From GCA-2733415 sp964608925 (GTDB lineage Bacteria > Bacteroidota > Bacteroidia > Flavobacteriales > Flavobacteriaceae): 10,004 bases of DNA. The translations under genes were made by a program, and so were the position numbers. The notes beneath the pieces are model-generated. The model was given only the letters and a program-made list of their open reading frames with translations, made no database searches and had not been told where the DNA came from. Of this stretch, positions 1 to 7,186 are shown piece by piece; within the stretch, counting starts at the first letter, position 1, and every line of letters starts with the position of its first letter. The stretch lies in assembly GCA_964608925.1 (NCBI GenBank), contig CAZSQD010000075.1:1-10004 (forward strand). Direction: 5' to 3'.

Positions 1-893
1 TTTATACTACCCTCTAATGGATCAATTCCACCATCTGGATCATCATATTCATATTTCACTTCAATTTCTGCTTGAGTCAAATCAATGCCAAAAAAAGTAC
101 CATCACCTGAAACTAATTCTGTTTTAAAATAAACACCTCTATAGAAATTTTTAAATTCACTTCTTGACGATATTGCTGTTGTATTTGCCGTATCTATCAA
201 CCAATTAAAATCTGTTGGATTAATACTTAAACTATCCATTAACCTTGGTGATAAACGCTCCTTTACTTTCTCAACATTATTGTCATCAAAATATTTTACT
301 TCTTTCTCTTGATTTGTTATTACCAAATTAGTTTCTTCAAAAATTAAATTTGCTGGATTTCCAAAACTATGCGCTGCAAATAAAGGATCGTCATTAGAAT
401 AATATTTTTGACGTTCCTCAAAATTAGTGCTTGGATCAAAATCATTTAAAAAATAATCTGACTTATATAATGATAACTTTACTTCCTCATTACCGTAAAC
501 AGAATCTAACTCATATGTGCCTACACCATCACTATTTGTTGAAATTTTTCTGCTATAATATGGCATTGAAAAAATAACTTTAGTAATAACTGGGTTTGTC
601 CCAAAATCCTTTCCGTACTCACTCAACTCCACTTGTGACAATACGTTTGCTGTAGTATTCCCGTAAACTGGGTCATTGTAATATCCTAAAACAGCATATG
701 GTAAATTATCTGTTTGTACTGGATGAACACCCTCTAATTTAAAGTTTTCTGTTGCAACGGTTGTGGTTTCTATTGTATTGATTTCAAAGTGATTTTCTCC
801 AACCAAATTAGCGCCAATATTATTAAAATCTTTATCACAAGAAATTAAAATCAGACTCATACTTAATAAAGCAACTGCTTTTTTCATGTTCAT
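1..893 (-). CDS. DUF4270 family surface lipoprotein, 3' end beyond window
   Basis: Translating the minus strand from ATG at 893 gives 297 uninterrupted codons that run off the window at base 1, so the C-terminus is missing. The N-terminus is a lipoprotein signal: two lysines, a hydrophobic stretch, then LISC with the lipidated Cys at residue 19, followed by DKD. An alternative ATG two codons later (887) gives the same lipobox. The mature part is rich in D, N, S, Y and beta-prone segments. FKNFYRGVYF at residues 247-256 resembles the conserved motif I recall for the DUF4270 family. The family is known in Bacteroidota and has no established function; the lipobox suggests an envelope location. 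The gene starts 10 bases after the glycogen synthase-like stop codon and is probably co-transcribed with it. That gene order is familiar from flavobacteria. Family assignment is from memory of motif and context. Confidence 0.85.
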   Translation of the reverse strand, partial: MNMKKAVALLSMSLILISCDKDFNNIGANLVGENHFEINTIETTTVATENFKLEGVHPVQTDNLPYAVLGYYNDPVYGNTTANVLSQVELSEYGKDFGTNPVITKVIFSMPYYSRKISTNSDGVGTYELDSVYGNEEVKLSLYKSDYFLNDFDPSTNFEERQKYYSNDDPLFAAHSFGNPANLIFEETNLVITNQEKEVKYFDDNNVEKVKERLSPRLMDSLSINPTDFNWLIDTANTTAISSRSEFKNFYRGVYFKTELVSGDGTFFGIDLTQAEIEVKYEYDDPDGGIDPLEGSI

Positions 894-903
894 TTTTTTT
901 AAA

Positions 904-1725
904 TTATTCTTCTTCATCTTCCCCAATCAAATCTTTATAAAAAGTAGTATATGCACTTTCTATTTCGTCTGGAGATTTGTAGTGCAAAGTAGGAGTTTCT
1001 AATCCATCTATATATGAAATTAACTCACTATTAACATCTTCAGAAGCAATTACAATACCATCAGAATTTGCCGCAGCTAATTTCATTAAGTTTTGATGTG
1101 TTGATTTCTCTATAACTTCCAATGCTGCTCCATCAATTTCATCAAATTTAATTTTATTAACTAAATCAGTACTTAATTCACCTTCAAAACCCTCAGCATA
1201 TACTGAAGTAATTACTTTACTATCTAAAAACAAAGGTTCGTCTTTAAAATAATTTTTTAAATACACTGGTATTAACGCTGCCAACCAACCGTGAATATGA
1301 ATAATATCTGGTGCCCAATTTAATTTTTTTACGGTTTCAATAACCCCTTTTGCAAAAAATATAGCACGCTCATCATTATCTTTAAACAAATTACCATCTT
1401 CATCTGTAAAAGTTGCTTTTCTTTTAAAATAATCTTCATTATCAATAAAATAAACCTGCATACGCTCTTTAGGTATAGAAGCTACTTTAATAATAAGAGG
1501 CATATCCAAGTCATTAATAACCATGTTCATTCCTGACAATCTAATTACCTCATGCAACTGATGCCTTCTTTCATTAATGTTACCAAAACGAGGCATAAAT
1601 ATACGTGTTTGCCCTCCAGCACCATTAGTCATTCTTGCTACTTGAAATGCAGTTGACGATATTTCCGTTTCTGGTAAATAAGGCACTACTTCAGATGATA
1701 TATATAAAACTCTCTTATCTTTCAT
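904..1725 (-). CDS. Short glycogen/starch synthase-like protein (GT5 N-terminal domain only)
   Basis: The protein has 273 residues and matches the N-terminal Rossmann half of GT5 glycogen/starch synthases. KRVLYISSEVVPY opens the first beta strand (residues 4-16), and DIIHIHGWLAALIP (140-153) corresponds to the usual D-x-H-x-H-D-W segment. Full-length GlgA has about 480 residues in two Rossmann domains; here the second, nucleotide-sugar-binding half and its E-x7-E signature are absent. The loop that normally holds K-x-G-G-L, which contacts ADP-glucose, reads PETEIS (18-23). The tail is acidic (GEDEEE). The natural stop, with a new gene 10 bases on, argues against a recent frameshift. Short versions are commonly annotated as glycogen/starch synthase in flavobacteria. 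Sugar transfer by this protein alone is doubtful, and a regulatory or partner role is inference. It is the first gene of a minus-strand pair with the DUF4270 lipoprotein. Confidence 0.85.
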   Translation of the reverse strand: MKDKRVLYISSEVVPYLPETEISSTAFQVARMTNGAGGQTRIFMPRFGNINERRHQLHEVIRLSGMNMVINDLDMPLIIKVASIPKERMQVYFIDNEDYFKRKATFTDEDGNLFKDNDERAIFFAKGVIETVKKLNWAPDIIHIHGWLAALIPVYLKNYFKDEPLFLDSKVITSVYAEGFEGELSTDLVNKIKFDEIDGAALEVIEKSTHQNLMKLAAANSDGIVIASEDVNSELISYIDGLETPTLHYKSPDEIESAYTTFYKDLIGEDEEE

Positions 1726-1802
1726 GTGATTTCTACTTTCTGAATTATAAAATAAACGTATTTCAAGCCCATTTATTTGTTTTAAATTGATTTAAAACTT
1801 TG

Positions 1803-1810
1803 CAAAATTA
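1803..1810 (-). promoter_or_regulatory. Candidate -7 box for the glycogen synthase-like / DUF4270 operon
   Basis: The minus strand reads TAATTTTG here, a full match to the Bacteroidota -7 consensus TAnnTTTG. No clean TTG -33 box sits 17-23 bases upstream; the nearest is a TGT at 21 bases. Transcription would start near 1797, leaving a leader of about 70 bases. The box lies between the two divergent start codons, about 30 bases from the panC-directed box. Confidence 0.4.
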
Positions 1811-1840
1811 CAAAAATTATGCAAATTAACAGTAATGTAT

Positions 1841-1848
1841 TATGTTTG
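1841..1848 (+). promoter_or_regulatory. panC: Candidate -7 box for panC
   Basis: TATGTTTG is a full match to TAnnTTTG, with a weak -33 candidate (TTA at 1817-1819) 21 bases upstream. Predicted initiation near 1854 would give panC a leader of about 17 bases and would exclude the upstream in-frame ATG at 1835. The two divergent -7 boxes are close enough that polymerases could compete. Confidence 0.5.
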
Positions 1849-1870
1849 CGTTACAATAAATTTTATTAAA

Positions 1871-2719
1871 ATGACTATTTTTAATACCAAACAAGAAATT
1901 ACTGAGTTCATCAATACTCAAAAATTAGCGCATAAAAAAATAGGCTTTGTACCTACAATGGGGGCTTTACATGAAGGTCACCTAACTTTAATGAAACGTG
2001 CAATTGCAGAAAATGAACTACTTATAGTAAGTGTTTTTGTAAATCCTACGCAGTTTGATAATGCTAAAGATTTAGAAAAATACCCTCGAACTTTAGATAA
2101 TGACGCGAAATTAATTTCAACTTTAAGTAAAAATGCAATTATTTTTGCTCCAAATGCTAAAGAAGTTTACGGAAACACCATTAAATCAAAACACTATTCT
2201 TTTGATGGTTTAGAGTTTCAAATGGAAGGGAAATTTAGAGACGGGCATTTTGATGGTGTAGGTACTATTTTAGATTTCTTTTTTACTTTGTTAAAACCCA
2301 CTAATGCTTATTTTGGCGAAAAAGATTTTCAACAATTACAAATTGTAAAAAAATTAGTATCAAAATACAAATTAGGTGTTAATATAGTAGGCTGTAAAAT
2401 ACACCGAGAAGCATCTGGGTTAGCTATGAGCTCAAGAAATGAACGCTTATCAGTACCCTCTAAAAAAGAAGGCGCTTTTATTTATAAAACATTATTAGTA
2501 GCAAAAGAAAAGTTTGGCACAAAAAGTGCAAGAAAAACAGAGGAATGGGTTGGAAATCAATTTGCAAAAAACAAACATTTTAATTTAGAATATGTTACTA
2601 TTGCTGAAACTACAACCCTAAAATCCGTAAAACGAAAATCATCAACTAAAAAATATAGAATATTTATTGCTGCTTTTATTGATAATGTAAGATTAATAGA
2701 TAATATCGCTTTAAATTAA
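1871..2719 (+). CDS. panC: Pantothenate synthetase (pantoate--beta-alanine ligase)
   Basis: PanC is cytosolic and joins pantoate to beta-alanine through a pantoyl-adenylate, using ATP, in vitamin B5/CoA synthesis. The start is placed at ATG 1871, giving 282 residues, the usual family length. From there the protein begins MTIFNTKQEI and reaches FVPTMGALHEGH at 26-37, containing the HxGH nucleotide-binding motif (H34, H37). The upstream in-frame ATG (1835) would add 12 residues of poor character (MYYVCVTINF) and lies upstream of the likely promoter box. Other family motifs are VFVNPTQF (55-62), FDGVGTIL in the pantoate-binding half, GEKDFQQLQIV (149-159) and MSSRN (186-190). panD follows after 12 bases; its product makes the beta-alanine used here. 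No panB is present in the window. Confidence 0.97.
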   Translation: MTIFNTKQEITEFINTQKLAHKKIGFVPTMGALHEGHLTLMKRAIAENELLIVSVFVNPTQFDNAKDLEKYPRTLDNDAKLISTLSKNAIIFAPNAKEVYGNTIKSKHYSFDGLEFQMEGKFRDGHFDGVGTILDFFFTLLKPTNAYFGEKDFQQLQIVKKLVSKYKLGVNIVGCKIHREASGLAMSSRNERLSVPSKKEGAFIYKTLLVAKEKFGTKSARKTEEWVGNQFAKNKHFNLEYVTIAETTTLKSVKRKSSTKKYRIFIAAFIDNVRLIDNIALN

Positions 2720-2727
2720 TACCTTTG
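2720..2727 (+). promoter_or_regulatory. panD: TAnnTTTG box directly before panD
   Basis: TACCTTTG matches the -7 consensus in full and begins at the base after the panC stop codon. The panD ATG is only 4 bases past the box, so a transcript from here would start at or next to the A of the ATG. No TTG -33 box lies at 17-23 bases. It may be a true internal promoter giving a leaderless panD message, or an AT-rich coincidence. Confidence 0.35.
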
Positions 2728-2731
2728 CCCC

Positions 2732-3082
2732 ATGTTAATACACGTAGTAAAATCAAAAATCCACCGAGTTAAAGTAACGGGTGCTGATTTAAATTATATA
2801 GGAAGCATAACCATTGATGAAAATTTAATGGATGCTGCAAACATTGTACAAGGAGAAAAAGTTCAAATTGTAAACAATAATAACGGTGAACGCTTAGAAA
2901 CCTATGCAATACCAGGCCCTCGAAACTCAGGAGAAATTACATTAAATGGTGCTGCTGCACGTAAAGTAGCACAAGGAGATGTTTTAATTTTAATTACGTA
3001 CGCCATGATGGATATTGAGGAAGCCAAAACCTTTAAGCCTTCATTAGTATTCCCGAATGAGGCAAATAACTTATTAAACTAA
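2732..3082 (+). CDS. panD: Aspartate 1-decarboxylase (pyruvoyl-dependent)
   Basis: PanD decarboxylates L-aspartate to beta-alanine, the co-substrate of PanC. The 116 residues match the short bacterial family. The proenzyme cleaves itself at Gly24-Ser25; the sequence shows YIGSITID with G24 and S25 in the expected place, so Ser25 would become the pyruvoyl group. Tyr58 (ETYAIPGPR), Arg54 and the NGAAAR segment (72-77) that lines the active site are also present. The product would be a beta chain of 24 residues and an alpha chain of 92, assembled as a tetramer in the cytosol. The gene lies 12 bases after panC and 2 bases before the next start, so it sits in the middle of an operon. Confidence 0.97.
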   Translation: MLIHVVKSKIHRVKVTGADLNYIGSITIDENLMDAANIVQGEKVQIVNNNNGERLETYAIPGPRNSGEITLNGAAARKVAQGDVLILITYAMMDIEEAKTFKPSLVFPNEANNLLN

Positions 3083-3087
3083 TTTTG
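3080..3087 (+). promoter_or_regulatory. TAATTTTG box overlapping panD stop and TTG start
   Basis: TAATTTTG is a full TAnnTTTG match. It contains the panD stop codon (3080-3082) and the first possible TTG start (3085-3087) of the membrane protein gene. No -33 TTG is found at 17-23 bases. If it is used, transcripts would begin around 3092, after both TTG codons, so promoter use and the annotated start are incompatible. Confidence 0.2.
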
Positions 3088-4080
3088 TTGAACAAAAAAC
3101 AAATCATAAAAGCATTGAAAATTATCATCCCGATACTTTTTGGTGCTTTTTTAATTTGGATAACCTATAAAAATACGACTCCACAAGAACGGGAAGACGT
3201 AGTGAGATATATTAGAGAAGCAAACTATTTTTGGGTAGGCGTTTCTATTTTTTTAGGACTTTTAAGTCACTTATCAAGAGCTTACCGCTGGGGTTTTACT
3301 TTAGAAGCATTAGGATATAAACCAAAATTTTTAAATCGGTTTATGGCAGTAATGATTGCCTATTTTGCAAATTTGGGTATTCCAAGATCTGGCGAAGTAC
3401 TCCGCGCAACTACACTAACCACTTATGAAAACGTACCTTTTGAAAAAGCATTCGGTACTATTGTTGCGGAACGTATTGCGGATGTAATTATGTCATTAGT
3501 ATTCATTGCTACTGCATTAGTACTACAATACGATTTAATACTAACTATTTTTGAGCAGGTATTTACCCTTTTTAAAAACAAAATAGTAACCAATATTTTT
3601 GCTTTATTTGCTTTTTCGAGTTTCTTTTTAATAATTCTTTATGTTGCATATCGTATTTTTAAAAATCCTAAAAATAAATTCGTTTTAAAAATAAAAACAT
3701 TCCTTTTAGGTTTAAAAGATGGCGTATTAAGTATTATTACCATGAAAAAAAAGTGGGCATTTATAGCCCATACTATTTTTATTTGGGTGATGTATTTATT
3801 TATGTTTTATGTTATCTTTTTTACAATTCCCGAAACCCAAAACATTTCCTTTAGCGCCGCAATAGTATCCTTTGTAACAGGATCTTTTACCATTGCTACT
3901 ACAAATGGAGGCTTAGGTAGTTTTCCGTTAGTAATACAAGAAACGCTATCTCTTTTTAAGGTAAGTACACAAAGTGGCTTAGCTGTAGGTTGGATTATTT
4001 GGGGGTCACAAACACTATTAACCCTTGTAGCGGGAACATTTTCTTTCTTTTACCTACCTATTTTTAACAACAAAAAATAA
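3085..4080 (+). CDS. LPG-synthase-TM / YbhN-like flippase-domain membrane protein
   Basis: The protein has 331 residues and several hydrophobic spans: roughly 12-28, 49-63, 85-100, 125-145, 170-190, 225-250, 257-275 and 300-325. Family motifs of the lysylphosphatidylglycerol synthase TM region (PF03706) are visible: SHLSRAYRW (61-69), RSGEVLRA (101-108), VAERIADV (127-134) and TNGGLGSFP (273-281). Only the integral membrane domain is present, with no soluble aminoacyl-transferase domain, so it should not make lysyl-PG. Such stand-alone proteins are thought to move or handle lipids in the inner membrane; the substrate here is unknown. The start is a TTG, either 3085 or the adjacent 3088. No ATG occurs before residue 87, which lies well inside the conserved region. 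It follows panD by 2 bases with no obvious pathway link. Confidence 0.9.
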   Translation: MLNKKQIIKALKIIIPILFGAFLIWITYKNTTPQEREDVVRYIREANYFWVGVSIFLGLLSHLSRAYRWGFTLEALGYKPKFLNRFMAVMIAYFANLGIPRSGEVLRATTLTTYENVPFEKAFGTIVAERIADVIMSLVFIATALVLQYDLILTIFEQVFTLFKNKIVTNIFALFAFSSFFLIILYVAYRIFKNPKNKFVLKIKTFLLGLKDGVLSIITMKKKWAFIAHTIFIWVMYLFMFYVIFFTIPETQNISFSAAIVSFVTGSFTIATTNGGLGSFPLVIQETLSLFKVSTQSGLAVGWIIWGSQTLLTLVAGTFSFFYLPIFNNKK

Positions 4081-4132
4081 TGACTATATTGTCGTTTTAA
4101 AATTTACAATTAACCATTCAAATTTACATCTC

Positions 4133-5299
4133 ATGAAAAAAATATTTTTATTACTCGCATTACTTTGCTTTAGCATCACATCAATAGCACAAGTATCTTA
4201 CACCGAAATACGCGATGCGAATGGCGAAAAACGTCAAATAAAGGTGCAGTTGCCTCGTAATTATGCTGCAAATACTGACAAAGCCTACCCAGTAATAATA
4301 GTTTTAGACGGCGATTATTTGTTTGAACCCGTTGCAGGTAGTGTTGATTTTTATTCGTATTGGGATGAAATCCCAGAATCAATAGTTATTGGACTTAACC
4401 AATACGGTAAAAAAATGGATGATTTTTTCTTAGATGAAATAAGTGGCTTACCAACAGAATTTGGGGAAACATTCATGAATTTCGTGACTTATGAATTGTT
4501 TAATTTTATTGATAATAATTACCGAACCATTGCACACCGTACTATTGTAGGTCATGGAGAATCAGCAAATTATATTAATTTTTACTTATTACAACAAAAA
4601 CCATTTTTCAGAAACTACATTTCATTAAGCCCTAAGTTATCAACTAATATTGAAAAATACTTAACCGAAAGATTAAGTCAAGAAGGTGGACTAACTGAAA
4701 ATGTATTTTACTCGTTAGCCACATCTGAATTTGATCGAAAAAAAAGTAAAGCAAAAATTGTAGCTTTAAATAAAAAGTTAGAAGTCGTAAATGATTCTCT
4801 TTTCCATTATAGCTACAATTTTTACAAAGGAAAAACACATTATGAATTGGTTAGTCATGCTATACCAGAAGCAATAGAATCTATTTACAAAACATTTAAA
4901 CCTATTGACCGTAAAGAATATAAAGAAAAAGTATTAACCTATGCGGACGGCACAGCTTATGATTATTTAGTAAAAAAATATGCTGATATTAAAACTTTAT
5001 ACGGAATTGAAAAACGCATTCGTTTAAACGATTTTAATGCTGCAGAATCCGCTTTAAGAAAAAATGAAGAATGGGAAACTTTTGAGTTGTTGAGTAAATT
5101 AGCAAGACAAGAGTACCCTGATACAATGCTAAGCCAATATTACAAAGCACAATTTTATGAAAACTCAGAAGATGCCGAACCTAAAAAAGCAATGAAAGCT
5201 TACATGTCAGCTTATGCTATGGAAGAAATAGGTAAGTTAACAAAAGACAAAATGTTAGAATACGCCGAAAAAATTAAAGCGGACTTTGGTTACAAATAA
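4133..5299 (+). CDS. Secreted esterase-fold (alpha/beta hydrolase, PF00756-like) protein with helical C-terminal extension
   Basis: The protein has 388 residues. MKKIFLLLALLCFSITSIAQ is a Sec signal peptide with cleavage likely after Ala19 or Gln20, so it should be exported to the periplasm. Residues 21-250 follow the esterase D/IroE-like fold: a first strand with RQIKVQLPRNY (34-44), YPVIIVLDGDYLF (52-64), SIVIGLNQ (83-90), IVGHGESAN (138-146) and FRNYISLSPKLS (159-170). The nucleophile elbow is normally G-x-S-x-G but reads G140-H-G-E-S144, so glycine occupies the serine position. A His matching the catalytic one is present in KTHYEL (H236). Residues 260-388 are charged and helical, resembling TPR-type repeats. 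This may be a non-catalytic family member or use a shifted serine. It lies 52 bases after the membrane protein gene and 3 bases before radA. Confidence 0.85.
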   Translation: MKKIFLLLALLCFSITSIAQVSYTEIRDANGEKRQIKVQLPRNYAANTDKAYPVIIVLDGDYLFEPVAGSVDFYSYWDEIPESIVIGLNQYGKKMDDFFLDEISGLPTEFGETFMNFVTYELFNFIDNNYRTIAHRTIVGHGESANYINFYLLQQKPFFRNYISLSPKLSTNIEKYLTERLSQEGGLTENVFYSLATSEFDRKKSKAKIVALNKKLEVVNDSLFHYSYNFYKGKTHYELVSHAIPEAIESIYKTFKPIDRKEYKEKVLTYADGTAYDYLVKKYADIKTLYGIEKRIRLNDFNAAESALRKNEEWETFELLSKLARQEYPDTMLSQYYKAQFYENSEDAEPKKAMKAYMSAYAMEEIGKLTKDKMLEYAEKIKADFGYK

Positions 5300-5302
5300 A
5301 AT

Positions 5303-6664
5303 ATGGCAAAAGTAAAAACAACTTATTATTGTCAAAATTGTGGAGCATCCTACTCTAAATGGCAAGGGCAATGCAATACCTGCAAAGAGTGGAATACTAT
5401 TGCAGAAGAAATTATTCAAAAAGAAGATAAAAAAACTTGGAAGTCAGACAAAACTGCAAAAGTTAGAACTGCAAAACCAATAAAAATATCAGACATTGAA
5501 ACCACACAAGAAGCACGATTAAAAACCCTAAACAATGAGTTTAATAGGGTTTTAGGAGGCGGTATTGTACCTGGGTCTTTAACCTTATTAGGTGGTGAAC
5601 CTGGTATTGGAAAATCAACCTTATTATTACAAATAGCCTTACAGCTACCCTTTAAAACTTTATATGTTTCTGGAGAAGAAAGTGCACAACAAATAAAAAT
5701 GCGCGCACAGCGCATTACACCAAATTCCGATTTATGTTATATTTTAACAGAAACTAAAACACAAAACATCTTTAAGCAAATTGAAGATATTCAACCTGAT
5801 ATTGTGGTTATTGATTCCATACAAACCCTACATACGGATTATGTAGAATCATCCGCAGGGAGTATTTCACAAATACGTGAAACCACATCAGAACTCATTA
5901 AATTTGCTAAAGAAACAGGAACACCTGTAATTTTAATAGGGCACATTACTAAAGATGGTGCCATTGCAGGACCTAAGATTTTAGAACACATGGTAGATAC
6001 CGTTTTGCAATTTGAAGGCGACCGTAATCATGTGTATCGTATTTTACGTTCCTTAAAAAACAGATACGGCTCTACCCATGAAATTGGAATTTATGAAATG
6101 CAAAGTAGCGGGTTACGAGAAGTACTTAACCCATCAGAAATATTAATTTCAAAAAATACATCCCCTTTAAGTGGTAACGCAATTGCAGTAAGTTTGGAAG
6201 GCTTGCGCCCATTATTAATTGAAATACAAGCACTAGTAAGTACCGCAGTTTATGGTACACCACAACGTAGTGCAACAGGTTATAATGCTAAAAGACTAAA
6301 CATGTTGTTAGCCGTTTTAGAAAAAAGAGCAGGTTTCCGTTTAGGCGCAAAAGATGTCTTTTTAAATATTACTGGAGGTATGAGTGTAGACGACCCTGCA
6401 ATAGATTTAGCAGTTGTAGCCGCTATTTTATCAAGTAATGAAGATATTGTTGTTGAAAAAAATTACGCTTTTGCAGGAGAAGTTGGACTTTCAGGAGAAA
6501 TTAGACCTGTAAATAAAATTGACCAGCGTATTGCAGAAGCTGAAAAACTAGGATTTCATAAAATAATGATTTCCAAACACAATAAAATTGGACTTAAAAA
6601 CACAAAAGTAGAACTTATTTTAGTTGCCAAAATTGAAGATGTAGTTACCGAGTTATTTGGGTAA
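5303..6664 (+). CDS. radA: DNA repair protein RadA/Sms
   Basis: RadA is a cytosolic RecA-related ATPase that promotes branch migration and processing of recombination intermediates. The 453 residues match the usual length and show all the family parts: a C4 zinc finger (C10, C13, C24, C27), Walker A GGEPGIGKS (97-105), Walker B IVVIDSIQ (167-174), the RadA-specific KNRYGS motif (252-257), and a C-terminal Lon-protease-like domain with GGMSVDDPAIDLAV and FAGEVGLSGEIRPV. The latter domain binds DNA and lacks proteolysis in known members. The ATG lies 3 bases after the esterase-fold gene's stop, in AT-rich sequence without a Shine-Dalgarno, and translation may be coupled. Nothing appears missing or altered. 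Confidence 0.98.
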   Translation: MAKVKTTYYCQNCGASYSKWQGQCNTCKEWNTIAEEIIQKEDKKTWKSDKTAKVRTAKPIKISDIETTQEARLKTLNNEFNRVLGGGIVPGSLTLLGGEPGIGKSTLLLQIALQLPFKTLYVSGEESAQQIKMRAQRITPNSDLCYILTETKTQNIFKQIEDIQPDIVVIDSIQTLHTDYVESSAGSISQIRETTSELIKFAKETGTPVILIGHITKDGAIAGPKILEHMVDTVLQFEGDRNHVYRILRSLKNRYGSTHEIGIYEMQSSGLREVLNPSEILISKNTSPLSGNAIAVSLEGLRPLLIEIQALVSTAVYGTPQRSATGYNAKRLNMLLAVLEKRAGFRLGAKDVFLNITGGMSVDDPAIDLAVVAAILSSNEDIVVEKNYAFAGEVGLSGEIRPVNKIDQRIAEAEKLGFHKIMISKHNKIGLKNTKVELILVAKIEDVVTELFG

Positions 6665-6665
6665 A

Positions 6666-6694
6666 TAATGTTTCAGCCCAATTAACATTGTTTT
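6666..6694 (+). terminator. Weak candidate terminator after radA
   Basis: TAATGTT (6666-6672) can pair with AACATTG (6684-6690), including one G-T wobble, around an 11-base loop, followed directly by TTTT. The stem is short and AT-rich, so termination would be partial at best. It falls just after the radA stop codon and before a plausible promoter. Confidence 0.25.
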
Positions 6695-6717
6695 AAAATA
6701 GATAATGCTTACTTTTA
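6688..6717 (+). promoter_or_regulatory. Candidate promoter for the IPExxxVDY gene and pyk
   Basis: TTG (6688-6690), 19 bases, then TACTTTTA (6710-6717): a -33/-7 pair of the Bacteroidota type with the spacing in range and one mismatch, at the last base of the -7 box. Initiation near 6723 would give the ATG at 6734 a leader of about 10 bases and would rule out the TTG at 6722 as a start. Confidence 0.45.
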
Positions 6718-6733
6718 CAACTTGCAAAAATTT

Positions 6734-7186
6734 ATGGGAACTGTACACAAATTAGTTTTAGATGACTTCTTAGAAGATAATTTTGAGCTATTTGCCATTC
6801 ACACTACCTTAGATTTGTATCGGGTAGCCTATTTTTTAAATCGGAATTTAAAGTTACATTTAAAATACAAACAAGATATTGATAGTTTTGAGCTGTTTGA
6901 GTATGAAAATGAACAGCAACAAAGTATTTGGAATTTAGTAAGCAATACCGGTGAACGTATTGTTACAAATAATACTACTGACACGCTTATTTTTGAGCCA
7001 GAAACAACCCGCATTAGAACCTATTTAATACCCGAACATAAAAATATTGACTGTTTTTTAAAAATAGAAAACTGCCAACATAACAACAATATAATATCAA
7101 AAATTAGCAAAATACCTGGAGTAATAACCGCTTTTGTAATTAATGCTAATCAATTAAAATCTAAAAATAACTTAATTTTTCATTAA
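6734..7186 (+). CDS. IPExxxVDY family protein
   Basis: The protein is small (150 residues), with no signal peptide or membrane segment, so probably cytosolic. It belongs to a Bacteroidota family named after a motif that appears here in altered form as IPEHKNIDC at residues 99-107, with Ile for Val and Cys for Tyr. The N-terminal part, HKLVLDDF (5-12) followed by a helix containing YRVAYFLNRNLKL (29-41), is also typical of the family as I recall it. I chose ATG 6734: the family normally starts a few residues before HKLxLDDF, and an alternative in-frame TTG at 6722 adds only MQKF and overlaps the expected transcription start. The stop codon touches the pyk ATG with no gap, so the two are almost certainly co-translated. 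The function is not established; constant linkage to pyk suggests a role tied to it, which is inference. Confidence 0.85.
   Translation: MGTVHKLVLDDFLEDNFELFAIHTTLDLYRVAYFLNRNLKLHLKYKQDIDSFELFEYENEQQQSIWNLVSNTGERIVTNNTTDTLIFEPETTRIRTYLIPEHKNIDCFLKIENCQHNNNIISKISKIPGVITAFVINANQLKSKNNLIFH

Noticed and set aside
1835..1870. In-frame upstream ATG extending PanC by 12 residues
   Set aside because: The extension is unlike PanC N-termini, and the start lies upstream of the likely -7 box at 1841-1848. ATG 1871 gives the standard length.
5416..5715. Minus-strand open frame of 99 codons within radA
   Set aside because: It lies opposite the Walker A region of radA, with no initiation signal and no recognisable domain.
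6722..6733. TTG start for the IPExxxVDY gene
   Set aside because: It adds only four residues before the family's usual beginning and coincides with the predicted transcription start; ATG 6734 is preferred.
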